Made by a program: the position numbers and the translations under genes
Source: Neptunomonas phycophila
GTDB taxonomy: Bacteria; Pseudomonadota; Gammaproteobacteria; Pseudomonadales; Balneatricaceae
Assembly: GCF_001922575.1 (NCBI RefSeq)
Contig: NZ_MRCI01000001.1
Coordinates: 1,426,001-1,490,000, forward strand
DNA length: 64,000 nt
Direction of reading: 5' to 3'
Part shown: in pieces, positions 17,744-27,170 of the stretch
Position numbering within the stretch: the stretch's first letter is position 1
How the letters are laid out: each line of letters opens with the position of its first letter
Notes under the pieces: model-generated
The model's database searches: none
What the model was told of the DNA's origin: nothing
The model's input: the letters and a program-made list of their open reading frames with translations, nothing else

Positions 17744-18790
17744 ATGATCGTAGCAAAAAATGATATGCAGCTTCAGTCTGGGCATGTATTGAATGAGTCA
17801 ACTCAGATCATGAAAAAAGAGGTGAGGGAATCAGGCGTATTATTTAATGCGCAGTTTATTCAGGCTTCATCTGATCTATCTGGTGTAAGTCAGGCAAGCT
17901 CTACTTCTGAGGCAGAGTCGATCCAGGATACAAAAACAAAACTTTTTAATGTTCTGTTTGCCGCTATTACAGGTAAGGAGTATGTCCCGAATAGTCCTGA
18001 GCTTGCGTGCGATTGCGTTGACTCTAGTGCCCCAGTGGGTGGCTGGGAAGGTGGACGAGTGCAGCGTTCGGCTGTTACTCAAGGGCTCGGTGGCATGGCT
18101 TGGGAATCTGTCGAGGTTACGTTAACCCAGCGTTATGAGCGTACAGAAACAACCAATTTTTCTGCAACAGGTACAATTGAAACCTTGGATGGCCACGTGT
18201 TTGATGTCGATGTTTCTTTGCAAATGCATAATCAGCAAAGTTATCAATTCGATAGCGTCGAAAAGCAGACTGTTGTTTTTAAAGATCCGCTGGTGTTGAA
18301 TTTTGATGGCGGGGCGGTTGAGTTAAGCGATGAGACTTTTTCGTTCGATATAGACCATGACGGTGTGTCCGATTTAATGCCGTATCTCGTCAGTGGAAGT
18401 GGTTGGTTAGCTTATGATAAAAATAATGATGGTCAAATCAATGATGGTTCTGAATTGTTTGGTGCTATTTCAGGAAATGGTTTTGATGATCTCCTACAAT
18501 ACGATGAAGATAATAATGGCTTTATTGATGAGGCTGACTCAGTTTTTGACAGTTTGCAGCTATGGAAAAAAACAGAGGCAGGAGATGAGCTGACTTCGTT
18601 GCTTGGATCTGATGTAGGTGCGATTGGGCTGGCATCTTCCAGTACACCATTTATGCAGTATAACGACAATGGGGCGGTGGCAGCAGCCGTTCGTGAGACG
18701 GGTGTGTTCTTGAAGGAATCAGGAGGTGTGGGGCTGGTGCAGCAAGTTGATATTGCCAACAAAGAGGTATCGGAGGAGGCTATTTCTTAA
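17744..18790 (+). CDS. EF-hand calcium-binding protein of unknown function
   Basis: The start is ATG 17744 with GAGG 5 bp upstream (348 residues). There is no signal peptide or membrane segment. Residues ~1-120 are low-complexity. A beta-rich middle part (125-185) leads to PLVLNFDGG and three acidic EF-hand-like loops: D202-IDHDGVSD, D225-KNNDGQINDGSE and D254-EDNNGFIDEAD. This PLVL-FD plus EF-hand module also appears at the ends of large RTX-type secreted proteins, so this could be a stand-alone relative. Calcium binding is supported by motif; the job is unknown. Confidence 0.8.
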   Translation: MIVAKNDMQLQSGHVLNESTQIMKKEVRESGVLFNAQFIQASSDLSGVSQASSTSEAESIQDTKTKLFNVLFAAITGKEYVPNSPELACDCVDSSAPVGGWEGGRVQRSAVTQGLGGMAWESVEVTLTQRYERTETTNFSATGTIETLDGHVFDVDVSLQMHNQQSYQFDSVEKQTVVFKDPLVLNFDGGAVELSDETFSFDIDHDGVSDLMPYLVSGSGWLAYDKNNDGQINDGSELFGAISGNGFDDLLQYDEDNNGFIDEADSVFDSLQLWKKTEAGDELTSLLGSDVGAIGLASSSTPFMQYNDNGAVAAAVRETGVFLKESGGVGLVQQVDIANKEVSEEAIS

Positions 18791-18847
18791 GGGCTTGTTG
18801 TGCGTAATTGAGCGTAACTTAACACATTTAATTACGTTAAGAATTGG

Positions 18848-18853
18848 TATGAT
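18848..18853 (+). promoter_or_regulatory. Extended -10 promoter candidate for the 18886 gene
   Basis: TGGTATGAT gives a TG-extended -10 hexamer (TATGAT) 33 bp before the ATG. An inverted CTTAAC/GTTAAG pair lies just upstream, around 18817-18842. Only sequence similarity supports this. Confidence 0.4.
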
Positions 18854-18885
18854 AGTTTTATATTTGAAGGTTATAAGGAAAACCA

Positions 18886-19452
18886 ATGAAGCGTAGAAGT
18901 GTCGCTCAATTATTTTCAGTTAATGCTCGGCTGACGTGCATAGTAGCGGCCTGTGCATGGGCTAATGTAACTTTTAGCCAAACGAACTCGGTTGATGTGG
19001 AGCAAGTTCGTTTGGCTACGTCAGTTGGTGCGCAGTGTGCTGGTTATTACGATGGCCTATATGCCTTGGTGCATAACTTAGACGAGGCTAAGAGCCATGT
19101 GATGCTGACGGATTTGAAATCGGTTGTACCAGGTTTGTCTAAGCAAGATCTATTCGAATATTCCACGGCATCTATTATTATGACCAAGGGATTTATTGCC
19201 TTGCTCAATCAAACAGTAAAGCCGGCTACACCTTACACGTTGGAGTCTTTTCGGGAGGATTACGTGGGCTTTAGGCGTCAATCAATGGCGTGGAAAAATA
19301 CTGACGCTGATAATCGGTACATCGATGAAATGCATCAGCAGTGTGAAAGGGTATTAAGTATTTCATATGGCAATGGAACGCTGACTGATGAGCAGGTGTC
19401 CGCTGCTGTTAAGCAGCGAGCACATGCGCTGGGTGTAGAGCTGGAAAACTAA
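18886..19452 (+). CDS. Small exported protein of unknown function
   Basis: The 188-residue product has a signal peptide of about 31 residues (basic MKRRSVAQ, hydrophobic core CIVAACAWANVTF, cut near SQT). The mature part is mostly helical, with two cysteines (GAQCAGYY and HQQCERVL) near its ends that could form a disulfide. AAGGAAAACC precedes the ATG. I recognise no family. It overlaps the convergent yfcL-like gene by 4 bp at the stop codons. Confidence 0.75.
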   Translation: MKRRSVAQLFSVNARLTCIVAACAWANVTFSQTNSVDVEQVRLATSVGAQCAGYYDGLYALVHNLDEAKSHVMLTDLKSVVPGLSKQDLFEYSTASIIMTKGFIALLNQTVKPATPYTLESFREDYVGFRRQSMAWKNTDADNRYIDEMHQQCERVLSISYGNGTLTDEQVSAAVKQRAHALGVELEN

Positions 19453-19727
19453 GCAGGCGAGAGCTGATTGGATGCTTGATCAGCTCCTTGTTTGAGTAGC
19501 TCTCGTATGCCAATAATATCTGCCTCGCTCAATTTATCAATTCCTAGTGCCTCTTCGACGCAGTGGTAGAGTTGGTTTTTGAATTGGCTTGGTGCTTCTT
19601 CTGTTTCGGCGATGGCGAGACTAACGTGGCCTAGCAAATAGCTTGAGTAGAAACGGCGATCATCATCGCCTTCAGCTTCTTGTTGTAAAAGCCAGTTGTA
19701 AAGTTGTTCGCCGTTTAGCATAGACAT
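19449..19727 (-). CDS. yfcL: YfcL family protein
   Basis: A 92-residue protein resembling E. coli YfcL in length and in the block YSSYLLGHVSLAIAE, which corresponds to the ASGYLRGHLTLAIAE region. Its function is unknown; it is cytosolic and helical. It lies 17 bp downstream of the DUF3108 gene on the same strand and probably ends the purM-purN transcript. Confidence 0.75.
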   Translation of the reverse strand: MSMLNGEQLYNWLLQQEAEGDDDRRFYSSYLLGHVSLAIAETEEAPSQFKNQLYHCVEEALGIDKLSEADIIGIRELLKQGADQASNQLSPA

Positions 19728-19744
19728 TATTGTGTAAAACCCGG

Positions 19745-20443
19745 TTATTCAGTTTCTAGTGATTTAAGTTGTAGAGCATAGGTTTTGCCATCAGGCTCTG
19801 TTTGCTTGAGCTTAATGATCATGTAATCAAGGGCAGGTGCGTACCAAATATAAGTTTCACGTTTGGCATCCGTCCCTCTATCCATCTCTACTTTGATGGC
19901 GTCATACTCACCCATGGGTGAGGTGATTTTTTCAGAACCGATAATATTAAAATCATAGGTCTTTAGGCGCCCGCCATCGGCTATTTGATAGCTAAAAGGG
20001 CCTTTCTTACCAGATATGAGATCCAAGCGCATTTGTAGCTGATAACTTAACTTATCTTGGGTTCCATCGGGAACTTGCATAGTCCAAGGCTTTTTTTCAA
20101 CATCATTGGTAACTTGGTTATTATTCCAATCAAAGGTCAGTTTGGCCTCGCGTGTTTTACCCAGCACTTTACGCTTGTAAAGGTAAGTATGAGGAACAAC
20201 ATGATCGTTGGAAAAAGTAACGGATGTATTCTCTTTAATAGAAGCGATCATTGCTTCAGCATTGGTTGAAAAGAGCCATTGACCGTTGGATGTTTGACGA
20301 AGTGACCGAGTAAGCTCTCCAGACATAGCAATGCCGATGTCAAATTCAGAAGCATAGGTCGCCTTGTATGCGGTCACATCTGCTTGTGCAGTAGGGCATA
20401 GTAAAATTCCAGAGAGTACTACACCGGATATAAGCTGGCGCAA
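19745..20443 (-). CDS. DUF3108 periplasmic protein
   Basis: The 232-residue product has a signal peptide (1-21, cut after AQA). The mature protein is beta-rich with YKATY, a GEYDAIKVEM block and a TYIWYAPALDYMIIKL block, typical of DUF3108 proteins, which commonly follow purN in gammaproteobacteria. The family's function is not established; its fold suggests lipid or hydrophobic-ligand binding in the envelope. Same strand as purN, 25 bp downstream. Confidence 0.85.
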   Translation of the reverse strand: MRQLISGVVLSGILLCPTAQADVTAYKATYASEFDIGIAMSGELTRSLRQTSNGQWLFSTNAEAMIASIKENTSVTFSNDHVVPHTYLYKRKVLGKTREAKLTFDWNNNQVTNDVEKKPWTMQVPDGTQDKLSYQLQMRLDLISGKKGPFSYQIADGGRLKTYDFNIIGSEKITSPMGEYDAIKVEMDRGTDAKRETYIWYAPALDYMIIKLKQTEPDGKTYALQLKSLETE

Positions 20444-20468
20444 AATCGATCTCCTTTGATCAGGTCAG

Positions 20469-21122
20469 TTACGCGTCGTATGCTAATCTGAATCCAGAAG
20501 GTGGTAAAAGTTCATCATCCAGAAAGATACCTGCCTCGTCAAATCGAATGCGGTCAGCACAAATAAGTTCTACGGCCAGTGGATAAGCTACATGCTCTCG
20601 CTGGTGGACTTTGGCCTGAAGGGAAGCTTCAGTATCGTCAGAGGATACAGGAACACAAGCTTGTACTAGCAATGGGCCGCCGTCTAACTCTTCAGTTACA
20701 AAGTGTACGGTGCAGCCATGTTCATTATCGCCAGCCTCTAGGGCCCGTTTGTGCGTGTGTAAACCTTTGTATTTTGGTAGTAGCGAAGGGTGTATGTTGA
20801 GCATTTTCCCGTGATAATGCTGAACAAATGCGGCGGATAAAATCCGCATAAAACCCGCTAGTACTACAAGGTCAGGTGCATACTTGTCGATCACTTGACG
20901 GGTGTGGGCGTCAAATGATTCGCGACTGTCAAAGGCTTTGTGATCAATAACCGAGTATGAAATACCGGCTTGTTCTGCGCGTACTAGGCCGTAGGCATCT
21001 GCTTTGTTGCTGATAACGTGTTCGATGCGGCCATGAATATGACCCGCATCGATTGCGTTAATAATTGCTTGCAGGTTTGAGCCACTACCCGAGATCAGTA
21101 CGACGATCCGTTTTGTGGACAT
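20469..21122 (-). CDS. purN: Phosphoribosylglycinamide formyltransferase 1
   Basis: PurN transfers a formyl group from 10-formyl-THF to GAR in purine synthesis. At 217 residues it has family length. Visible motifs are VLISGSGSNLQAII at the N-terminus, the catalytic MLNIHPSLLPKYKG block (N-x-H) and the Asp of VHFVTEELDGG. It follows purM with a 2-bp gap, so the two are translationally coupled. Confidence 0.97.
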   Translation of the reverse strand: MSTKRIVVLISGSGSNLQAIINAIDAGHIHGRIEHVISNKADAYGLVRAEQAGISYSVIDHKAFDSRESFDAHTRQVIDKYAPDLVVLAGFMRILSAAFVQHYHGKMLNIHPSLLPKYKGLHTHKRALEAGDNEHGCTVHFVTEELDGGPLLVQACVPVSSDDTEASLQAKVHQREHVAYPLAVELICADRIRFDEAGIFLDDELLPPSGFRLAYDA

Positions 21123-21124
21123 GC

Positions 21125-22180
21125 TTACTCCGAATCGCTCAGCTCTACCTGTTCTTCGCCATTTTGAGCATTATCGATATGGCCAATGACCCATGCTGAT
21201 TCGCCAGCATCTTTTAAAATGCTAAGTGCGTTGTCTGTTTCACTTGCTGGAACAACGATTACCATGCCAACGCCACAGTTAAATGTACGATACATTTCGC
21301 GTGGTTCAACATTACCTGCAGATTGTAGCCACTGGAATACGCCTGGCAGTGTCCATGACTGGGTATTAATAACAGCTTTGGCATCAGCGGGTAGTACGCG
21401 AGGTATGTTTTCTAGCAGTCCGCCGCCGGTAATGTGGGAAAGTGCGTTGACTTGTGATTTTTTGATCAGCTTAAGTAATGGTTTAACATAAATACGTGTG
21501 GGCTCTAAAAGCGCATCGCGTAATGGTCGACCATCGACTTCTTGTGATAAGTCTGCATCCGATACTTCAATGATTTTGCGAATTAAAGAGTAGCCATTGG
21601 AATGAGGCCCTGAAGACGCTAAAGCAATTAAAGTGTCGCCTGCGGCAACTTTTGAGCCGTCAATAATGTCGGCTTTTTCAACGACGCCAACACAGAAGCC
21701 TGCTAAGTCGTAATCGTCACCCTCGTACATGCCAGGCATTTCAGCTGTTTCGCCGCCTACCAAAGCCGCACCGGCAAGTTCGCAGCCTTGGCCAATACCG
21801 GTTACGACATCCGCTGCCATTTCAACATTAAGTTTGCCGGTAGCGTAATAGTCAAGGAAGAAAAGAGGTTCTGCACCTGCTACTACTAGATCATTGACGC
21901 ACATGCCAACAAGGTCAATACCAATGGTGTCATGTTTGTTTAGCTCCATTGCAAGACGTAATTTCGTCCCAACGCCATCCGTGCCGGATACTAAAACGGG
22001 TTGCTTGTAGCCCTCTGGAATTTCGCAGAGCGCTCCAAAGCCACCTAAACCGCCCATAACTTCAGGGCGAGCCGTACGCTTAGCAACCCCTTTAATGCGA
22101 TCAACCAAGGCATTACCTGCATCGATATCAACGCCGGCATCTTTATAACTTAAGGATTTTTTGTCGGAACCAGTAGACAT
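21125..22180 (-). CDS. purM: Phosphoribosylformylglycinamidine cyclo-ligase
   Basis: PurM is the ATP-dependent cyclase that forms AIR in purine synthesis. At 351 residues it is of usual length. It begins [14 protein letters not shown] and has [34 protein letters not shown] and [16 protein letters not shown]. It heads the purM-purN-DUF3108-yfcL run. The 278-bp divergent spacer to the PerM gene should hold its promoter; I found no convincing PurR box there. Confidence 0.97.
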   Translation of the reverse strand: MSTGSDKKSLSYKDAGVDIDAGNALVDRIKGVAKRTARPEVMGGLGGFGALCEIPEGYKQPVLVSGTDGVGTKLRLAMELNKHDTIGIDLVGMCVNDLVVAGAEPLFFLDYYATGKLNVEMAADVVTGIGQGCELAGAALVGGETAEMPGMYEGDDYDLAGFCVGVVEKADIIDGSKVAAGDTLIALASSGPHSNGYSLIRKIIEVSDADLSQEVDGRPLRDALLEPTRIYVKPLLKLIKKSQVNALSHITGGGLLENIPRVLPADAKAVINTQSWTLPGVFQWLQSAGNVEPREMYRTFNCGVGMVIVVPASETDNALSILKDAGESAWVIGHIDNAQNGEEQVELSDSE

Positions 22181-22458
22181 GTATCTTAACCTTCAGACTG
22201 GGTAAGTGAGGTGTAAAAATATGCGCAGTATTCTATCAGGTTGATATAGCGCGGGCTATTGTATGTTGCCGATTACCTGCCATATTTATGCCTGAAATAA
22301 AAAAAATATTCTTAAAAATAAGGTTTTAGGCTTTTTCATAATTCAGTTACAGTGCCGTAAGCTTATTCGTAATATCATATATTGGTTAGTAGGCAGGCGC
22401 GTTACAGGCTTGTTTTATGTTTTTAGTGAGATGCTTAGTTAAGTAATAGGGAGTGGGC

Positions 22459-23598
22459 ATGAGCTCAGTGGAAGTGCTATTGAAAACTCAGCGGTGGTTC
22501 ATCATCACGGTTGCTGTGATTTCAGGGGTTTTGTTGTATTTATTAGGGCCTATATTATCTCCGTTTCTGGCTGGCGCACTCTTGGCGTATTTGACGGATC
22601 CTTTAGCCGATCGCCTTGAAGCGGTAGGCCTAAAACGGACCTCAGCTGTTGTGGTTGTGTTTGTCGTCATGACAACCATTTTGAGTTTGTTTGTGTTGTT
22701 GCTGGTGCCGAAGTTGAGCGCTCAAGTTCAGACCCTTATAAAATTAATACCGGCGATTGCTGATATGTTTGAGAGCAAGGTGTTCCCTGCAATTGAAACA
22801 TATCTTGGCACCCAGATTAGTTTTGGAGGAAGTGAGTCCATTAAACAGCTGATTACCACTCATTGGGAGCAAACCGGAAGCATAATGGCTCAGGTGGCCT
22901 CTGGGCTTACAAAGTCTGGTTTGGCGGTAATGGGCTGGCTAACAAATTTACTGTTAATCCCTGTCGTTACTTTCTATTTATTACGTGATTGGGACGTCAT
23001 GATGGCTAAGATAGGCCGTCTGTTGCCTCGTAACTTAGAGCCAACAGTTACCTCATGGGCAACTGAGTGTGATGAGGTCCTGGCTGCGTTTATAAAAGGC
23101 CAGTTGCTCGTTATGTTGATGCTGGGGGCTATTTATGCACTGGGTCTGTGGGCAATAGGCGTTGATTTAGCGCTACTAATTGGGTTAATTGCAGGGTTGG
23201 CTAGCATTGTTCCCTACATGGGGACAATTGTAGGTATCGCAGTAGCGGCTATTGCTGCTTATATACAATTTAATGAGCCATCCATACTGTTGTGGGTAGC
23301 ATTGGTGTTTGGAATAGGCCAAATGTTAGAAGGCATGGTGCTTACTCCTTTACTGGTTGGTGATAAAATAGGTTTGCATCCGGTTGCGGTAATTTTTGCC
23401 ATTATGGCCGGTGGTCAGTTATTTGGTTTTGTTGGTGTTCTTATAGCACTACCCGTTGCGGCCGTAATTATGGTATTTTTGCGCCATCTTCATGATGGGT
23501 ATAAAAATAGCCATCTTTATGGTTCAGAAACTCCCCGGCCTATCGCTGAGGATGAGCCATCCGACACACAGGAATTTGAGACAGATGAACAGCGCTAA
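22459..23598 (+). CDS. AI-2E/PerM family membrane protein (first of two)
   Basis: The start is ATG 22459 with AGGGAG 5 bp upstream; GTG 22453 overlaps that SD. The 379-residue product has about seven or eight membrane segments, a soluble insertion in the middle (about 75-150) and the family block GLIAGLASIVPYMG and LVGDKIGLHPVAVIFAIMAGG. Members are annotated as permeases or AI-2 exporters, mostly without direct proof. It lies upstream of hda, and its last 14 bp overlap the hda start. A paralogue lies at 39641. Confidence 0.88.
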   Translation: MSSVEVLLKTQRWFIITVAVISGVLLYLLGPILSPFLAGALLAYLTDPLADRLEAVGLKRTSAVVVVFVVMTTILSLFVLLLVPKLSAQVQTLIKLIPAIADMFESKVFPAIETYLGTQISFGGSESIKQLITTHWEQTGSIMAQVASGLTKSGLAVMGWLTNLLLIPVVTFYLLRDWDVMMAKIGRLLPRNLEPTVTSWATECDEVLAAFIKGQLLVMLMLGAIYALGLWAIGVDLALLIGLIAGLASIVPYMGTIVGIAVAAIAAYIQFNEPSILLWVALVFGIGQMLEGMVLTPLLVGDKIGLHPVAVIFAIMAGGQLFGFVGVLIALPVAAVIMVFLRHLHDGYKNSHLYGSETPRPIAEDEPSDTQEFETDEQR

Positions 23599-24292
23599 TG
23601 CGCCTCAGCAACTGCCTTTAGGCGTTTCCCTTCAAGACGAGGCTCGGTTTGAAAACTTTATGACCGGGGAAAATGGTCTTGTGTGCTCTATGCTGCGACA
23701 AGCGGCAGAAGGCAGAGGCGAGCAATTCCTGTATATCTGGGGTTATGAAGGAGTGGGGTGTTCCCATTTGCTACAAGCCGCTTGCCATACTGCAGAGCCG
23801 CTAAAGCGTACAGCTGTCTATTTACCATTAGCTGATTTGATCTCTTTAAGTCCCGTTATTTTAGAAGGGATGGAGCATCTTAACTTGGTGTGCGTAGATA
23901 ATGTGGAAGCAATTGCGGGGAATAAAGTGTGGGAGGAAGCACTTTTTCATCTTTATAACCGCATCCGGCAAGAACAAAACACGCTTATCGTAGCGGCAAA
24001 CACACCTCCCAGACAATTGACTATCAAGTTGCCTGATTTGGTTTCGCGATTAAGTTGGGGTGGTGTGTTTAGTGTTTCCGAGCTCGACGATGAAGGTAAA
24101 GCCGCTGCTATTGCCATGCGCGCCAAGATTCGCGGGTTTGAATTAACAGAAGAAGTCGCTAAGTATTTAGTTCATCATGCTAGCCGCAATATGTCTGACC
24201 TTTGTTTAATGTTAGAGCGTTTGGATAAGGCATCATTGATGGCTCAGCGCAAAGTCACAATCCCGTTCATCAAGCAGGAAATGGGGTGGTAG
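23585..24292 (+). CDS. hda: DnaA-homologous regulatory protein Hda
   Basis: Hda, with DNA-loaded sliding clamp, stimulates DnaA-ATP hydrolysis and restrains re-initiation. ATG 23585, inside the end of the PerM gene, gives 235 residues. The start has the clamp-binding pattern QQLPLGVSL. The AAA+ core follows, with VCVDNVEAI as the Walker B-like strand and a lid domain. The Walker A region reads GYEGVGCSH, with Cys where Lys or Arg is expected. Hda follows the PerM-like gene in many gammaproteobacteria, which supports the call. Confidence 0.92.
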   Translation: MNSANAPQQLPLGVSLQDEARFENFMTGENGLVCSMLRQAAEGRGEQFLYIWGYEGVGCSHLLQAACHTAEPLKRTAVYLPLADLISLSPVILEGMEHLNLVCVDNVEAIAGNKVWEEALFHLYNRIRQEQNTLIVAANTPPRQLTIKLPDLVSRLSWGGVFSVSELDDEGKAAAIAMRAKIRGFELTEEVAKYLVHHASRNMSDLCLMLERLDKASLMAQRKVTIPFIKQEMGW

Positions 24293-24323
24293 TTTCTTCT
24301 GCTACTTTTGTCGTCTCCCTATC

Positions 24324-25007
24324 ATGAGTTCATTTCGTATAATCGCTGATCATGCCGATTTTATTATTATCAATAAGGCGCCAGGTATCTCTGTCCATAA
24401 AGATGATAATGAGTCAGGCCTAACAATGGAGTTATCGGCTGCACTGGGTATTCATGTTTACCTAGTACACCGGCTTGATAAAGTAACGTCGGGTGTTATG
24501 GTTTTTGCTAAGTCAGCTGACGCTGCTGCTGAGATAGCTGATCAGTTTGCTAAGAAGACGGTAAAAAAATTCTATATAGCGCTGAGCGATAAAAAACCCA
24601 GTAAAAAACAGGGCCTTGTTAAAGGCGACATGATAAAAGCGCGACGTGGCGCATGGAAGTTAACTAAAACTAATACTTCACCAGCGCTGACACATTTTTT
24701 TAGTATGAGCCCCTCGCCAGGGCGTCGTTTGTTTTTGTTAAAGCCCTCTACTGGTAAAACTCACCAACTGCGTGTGGCTTTAAAAAGCATAGGGGCTCCT
24801 GTCCTTGGAGACGCTCTATATAGTGGTTCGCCAGCTGATAGAACGTATTTGCACGCATGGCAGTTGATGTTTTCTTTTAACGAAAATCATTATCATTTTA
24901 TTGCCCAGCCGGAATGGGGACGTTTTTTTGATTGCCCAGAAGTCGAGGCTCAACTGAAGCGCTGGGAACAACCAGCCAGCCTCAAGTGGCCGGCAAACAA
25001 CGAATAG
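24324..25007 (+). CDS. RluA-family RNA pseudouridine synthase
   Basis: A 227-residue single-domain enzyme without an S4 RNA-binding domain. The catalytic block is VHRLDKVTSGVMVFAKS, with the conserved Asp. The KPSTGKTHQLRVALKSIGAPVLGD block is the second signature. The RNA target cannot be predicted. It differs clearly from the RluA orthologue at 44748. It is followed after 11 bp by a small zinc-ribbon gene. Confidence 0.88.
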   Translation: MSSFRIIADHADFIIINKAPGISVHKDDNESGLTMELSAALGIHVYLVHRLDKVTSGVMVFAKSADAAAEIADQFAKKTVKKFYIALSDKKPSKKQGLVKGDMIKARRGAWKLTKTNTSPALTHFFSMSPSPGRRLFLLKPSTGKTHQLRVALKSIGAPVLGDALYSGSPADRTYLHAWQLMFSFNENHYHFIAQPEWGRFFDCPEVEAQLKRWEQPASLKWPANNE

Positions 25008-25018
25008 AGAGATAAGTT

Positions 25019-25231
25019 ATGGGGACGCCTACGTCACGTGATTTTTATGCTCGAGACAAAGAAGAGCAAAAGGCATTTTTAGAAACCACTTGGTGTGATC
25101 ACTGCATGAAAGCTGATTTAGGGATGCAGGAGCCTGTTGAATATGAACTAGAAGGCACAATCTTCATTGAAGGGCAGTGTCTGCAATGTGGTCAAGCCGT
25201 GTATACCGAGTTAACGGATGATGATATTTAG
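25019..25231 (+). CDS. Small zinc-ribbon-like protein
   Basis: The 70-residue protein has two CxxC pairs, C26/C29 (WCDHC) and C54/C57 (QCLQC), about 25 residues apart. That arrangement binds one zinc ion in zinc ribbons. The ends are acidic. A GAGATAAG SD precedes the ATG, and the spacing from the pseudouridine synthase suggests one transcript. No named family was recognised. Confidence 0.72.
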   Translation: MGTPTSRDFYARDKEEQKAFLETTWCDHCMKADLGMQEPVEYELEGTIFIEGQCLQCGQAVYTELTDDDI

Positions 25232-25292
25232 TTGCATGGGCGACAATGGGTTTAAGTGGTTGGCAGTCAATATTTTCAGGTAGGTGATTAGC

Positions 25293-26093
25293 GTGTCTAG
25301 TTATGACAATCGGTTTGGGGGTACGCGTCGCTTATATGGGAGCGATGCAGTCGAGCGTTTTCGTTCGTCGCATGTGTGCGTGGTAGGTATCGGTGGTGTA
25401 GGTTCTTGGGTAGCAGAGGCACTGGCCCGTTCAGGAGTAGGTGAAATTACTCTGATTGATCAAGATGACATTTGTGAAACGAATATTAATCGGCAGATAC
25501 ATGCGTTAGACGGTGCTGTAGGTAAATCAAAAATAGCCCAAATGGCAGAACGGATAAGGCTTATTAATCCGGAGTGCTTAGTGCATGAAGAATCAGCCTT
25601 TATTAATAAAGAGAATACTGCCGACCTAATTGGTGATTACTTTGACTATGTGGTTGATGCAATAGACAGTGTAAAAGACAAAGCCGCATTAATTGCTTAT
25701 TGTCGTCGCAATAAAGTACCAGTAATTTGTGTTGGTGGTGCTGGAGGGCAGTTAGACCCGACTTGTGTGAGTGTATGCGACCTATCTAAAACACATAATG
25801 ATCCATTAGCTGCTAAAGTTAGATCATTCCTCCGCCGACACTATAATTATAGTAAAAGTGGTAAGAAGTTTGGCGTGGAATGTGTGTTTTCGACGGAGCA
25901 GCTGCGCTATCCGCAAGCGGATGGTTCGGTTTGTAACCAAAAAAACCTTGATGAAGGACTGACTCGACTAGATTGTGATGGGGGTTTTGGCGCTGCGGTT
26001 GTAGTGACATCCACATTCGGTATGGTTGCAGCATCACGGGTATTGAACAAGTTGATGCTTAAAGCAGATATTGAGGCTGGCGCAACACGTTAA
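25293..26093 (+). CDS. tcdA: tRNA threonylcarbamoyladenosine dehydratase
   Basis: TcdA (CsdL/YgdL) is an E1-like ATP-dependent enzyme that cyclises t6A37 in tRNA. GTG 25293 has AGGTG 6 bp upstream; GTG 25284 is an alternative. In the 266-residue product the start YDNRFGGTRRLYG is typical. The nucleotide loop is VVGIGGVGSWVAEALARSG. DQDDICETNINRQ and VDAIDSVKDKAALI follow in the expected order. Confidence 0.95.
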   Translation: MSSYDNRFGGTRRLYGSDAVERFRSSHVCVVGIGGVGSWVAEALARSGVGEITLIDQDDICETNINRQIHALDGAVGKSKIAQMAERIRLINPECLVHEESAFINKENTADLIGDYFDYVVDAIDSVKDKAALIAYCRRNKVPVICVGGAGGQLDPTCVSVCDLSKTHNDPLAAKVRSFLRRHYNYSKSGKKFGVECVFSTEQLRYPQADGSVCNQKNLDEGLTRLDCDGGFGAAVVVTSTFGMVAASRVLNKLMLKADIEAGATR

Positions 26094-26201
26094 TTTGCCT
26101 CTCACTATTGAGAAGCGGAATTAACTAACCGGTTGAAGTAGCTTGGACGCAAAAATAACAAACGCGATCATGGATGACCGGTCATCAAGGGAAGGTATTT
26201 C

Positions 26202-27089
26202 ATGGTTAAGCATACAGAAGACAAAACGGCTCAAACTATCGCGATTTCGAACAATCTAGAACCGAAAGCGGGTGGTATTGAAGAAGAATCGCTTCTTTGT
26301 GAGCGCTGGCCTGTGTCTAACTTAGTGGCAATCCTTAATAACCCGGCCGATATGATTACTCAATATGAGGACGACTTTCTGAGTTTTCATGAGGAGTCTG
26401 GTAAGTTGATTGAGGCCTTGTTAGGCAACGTGCAATTGGGGATGTTGAATGTCCGCTTTGGTGTGGGCGGTGTCACTACGGATATGGCTCAGCCTTTCGA
26501 ACTGTCCGCTGCTTTTTTGGAGTTTCTTTGGAAAACCGAGCGGCCAATTTGCCACTGGATTCGCCATCAGGCATCAGAAATAGACATTGTTGCTAGCCAA
26601 GGTCGAGCTTATGCAATAGCTGATGCAGCATGTGAGGTTCAGAATATAACGGGTATGTCCCGCAAGGAAGCGATCAGTAATCAGTGTTATAGCTCTTATT
26701 TGCGCCAAATTTATTTGCGTGCTTTCAATCTTTATGGCGTATTTCCTCTTAAAAAAGAAGAGCTGGGGCTGAAAGGGATTGATCCGATTGCGCACGTATC
26801 TAAAGGGCGTTCATTTGATCCCTCTGCCTGTAATGGTCCGCAGTTAGAAATGTATGCACGGGAACACTTTTTTAATTTCTCCATCGATTTTGAAGTTTTT
26901 TCTATTCTGAAAAATTTGCCGTATCGCTTCTCGCTTCCCGAGCAGCTGCAAACGCGTGACTGGAAAAAGGTCATACAGATAGAGTTAACATCCAGTTGGA
27001 TGCGCGGCGAATCAGGGCAGTGGTTAGAAGCGGCGCTAGAGACATTAAACCGGTATGACATTAATCAAACCAAGCAGCACACCGGTTAA
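26202..27089 (+). CDS. Unknown cytosolic protein
   Basis: The 295-residue product has an acidic first third and an N-terminal ~35-residue low-complexity stretch. There is no signal peptide or membrane segment. Visible features are a glycine-rich MLNVRFGVGGVTTDMAQPF, and a mid-region run of aromatic/basic residues (YSSYLRQIYLRAFNLYGVFPL). I recognise no family. GAAGG precedes the ATG. It stands between tcdA and trhO, with 108- and 81-bp gaps, and a GC-rich hairpin lies downstream at 27118-27143. Confidence 0.7.
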   Translation: MVKHTEDKTAQTIAISNNLEPKAGGIEEESLLCERWPVSNLVAILNNPADMITQYEDDFLSFHEESGKLIEALLGNVQLGMLNVRFGVGGVTTDMAQPFELSAAFLEFLWKTERPICHWIRHQASEIDIVASQGRAYAIADAACEVQNITGMSRKEAISNQCYSSYLRQIYLRAFNLYGVFPLKKEELGLKGIDPIAHVSKGRSFDPSACNGPQLEMYAREHFFNFSIDFEVFSILKNLPYRFSLPEQLQTRDWKKVIQIELTSSWMRGESGQWLEAALETLNRYDINQTKQHTG

Positions 27090-27117
27090 TTCGTTGTGCT
27101 GTGCTGCAAGACAAAAT

Positions 27118-27143
27118 GGCGGCCTTGCTGTATAGTTGCCGCC
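27118..27143 (+). terminator. Terminator-like hairpin before trhO
   Basis: GGCGGC and GCCGCC flank a 14-nt loop and are followed by GTTTAAAT, a poor T-run. It lies between the unknown gene and trhO. Confidence 0.4.
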
Positions 27144-27170
27144 GTTTAAATAATGCATCGGAGCTAGATA

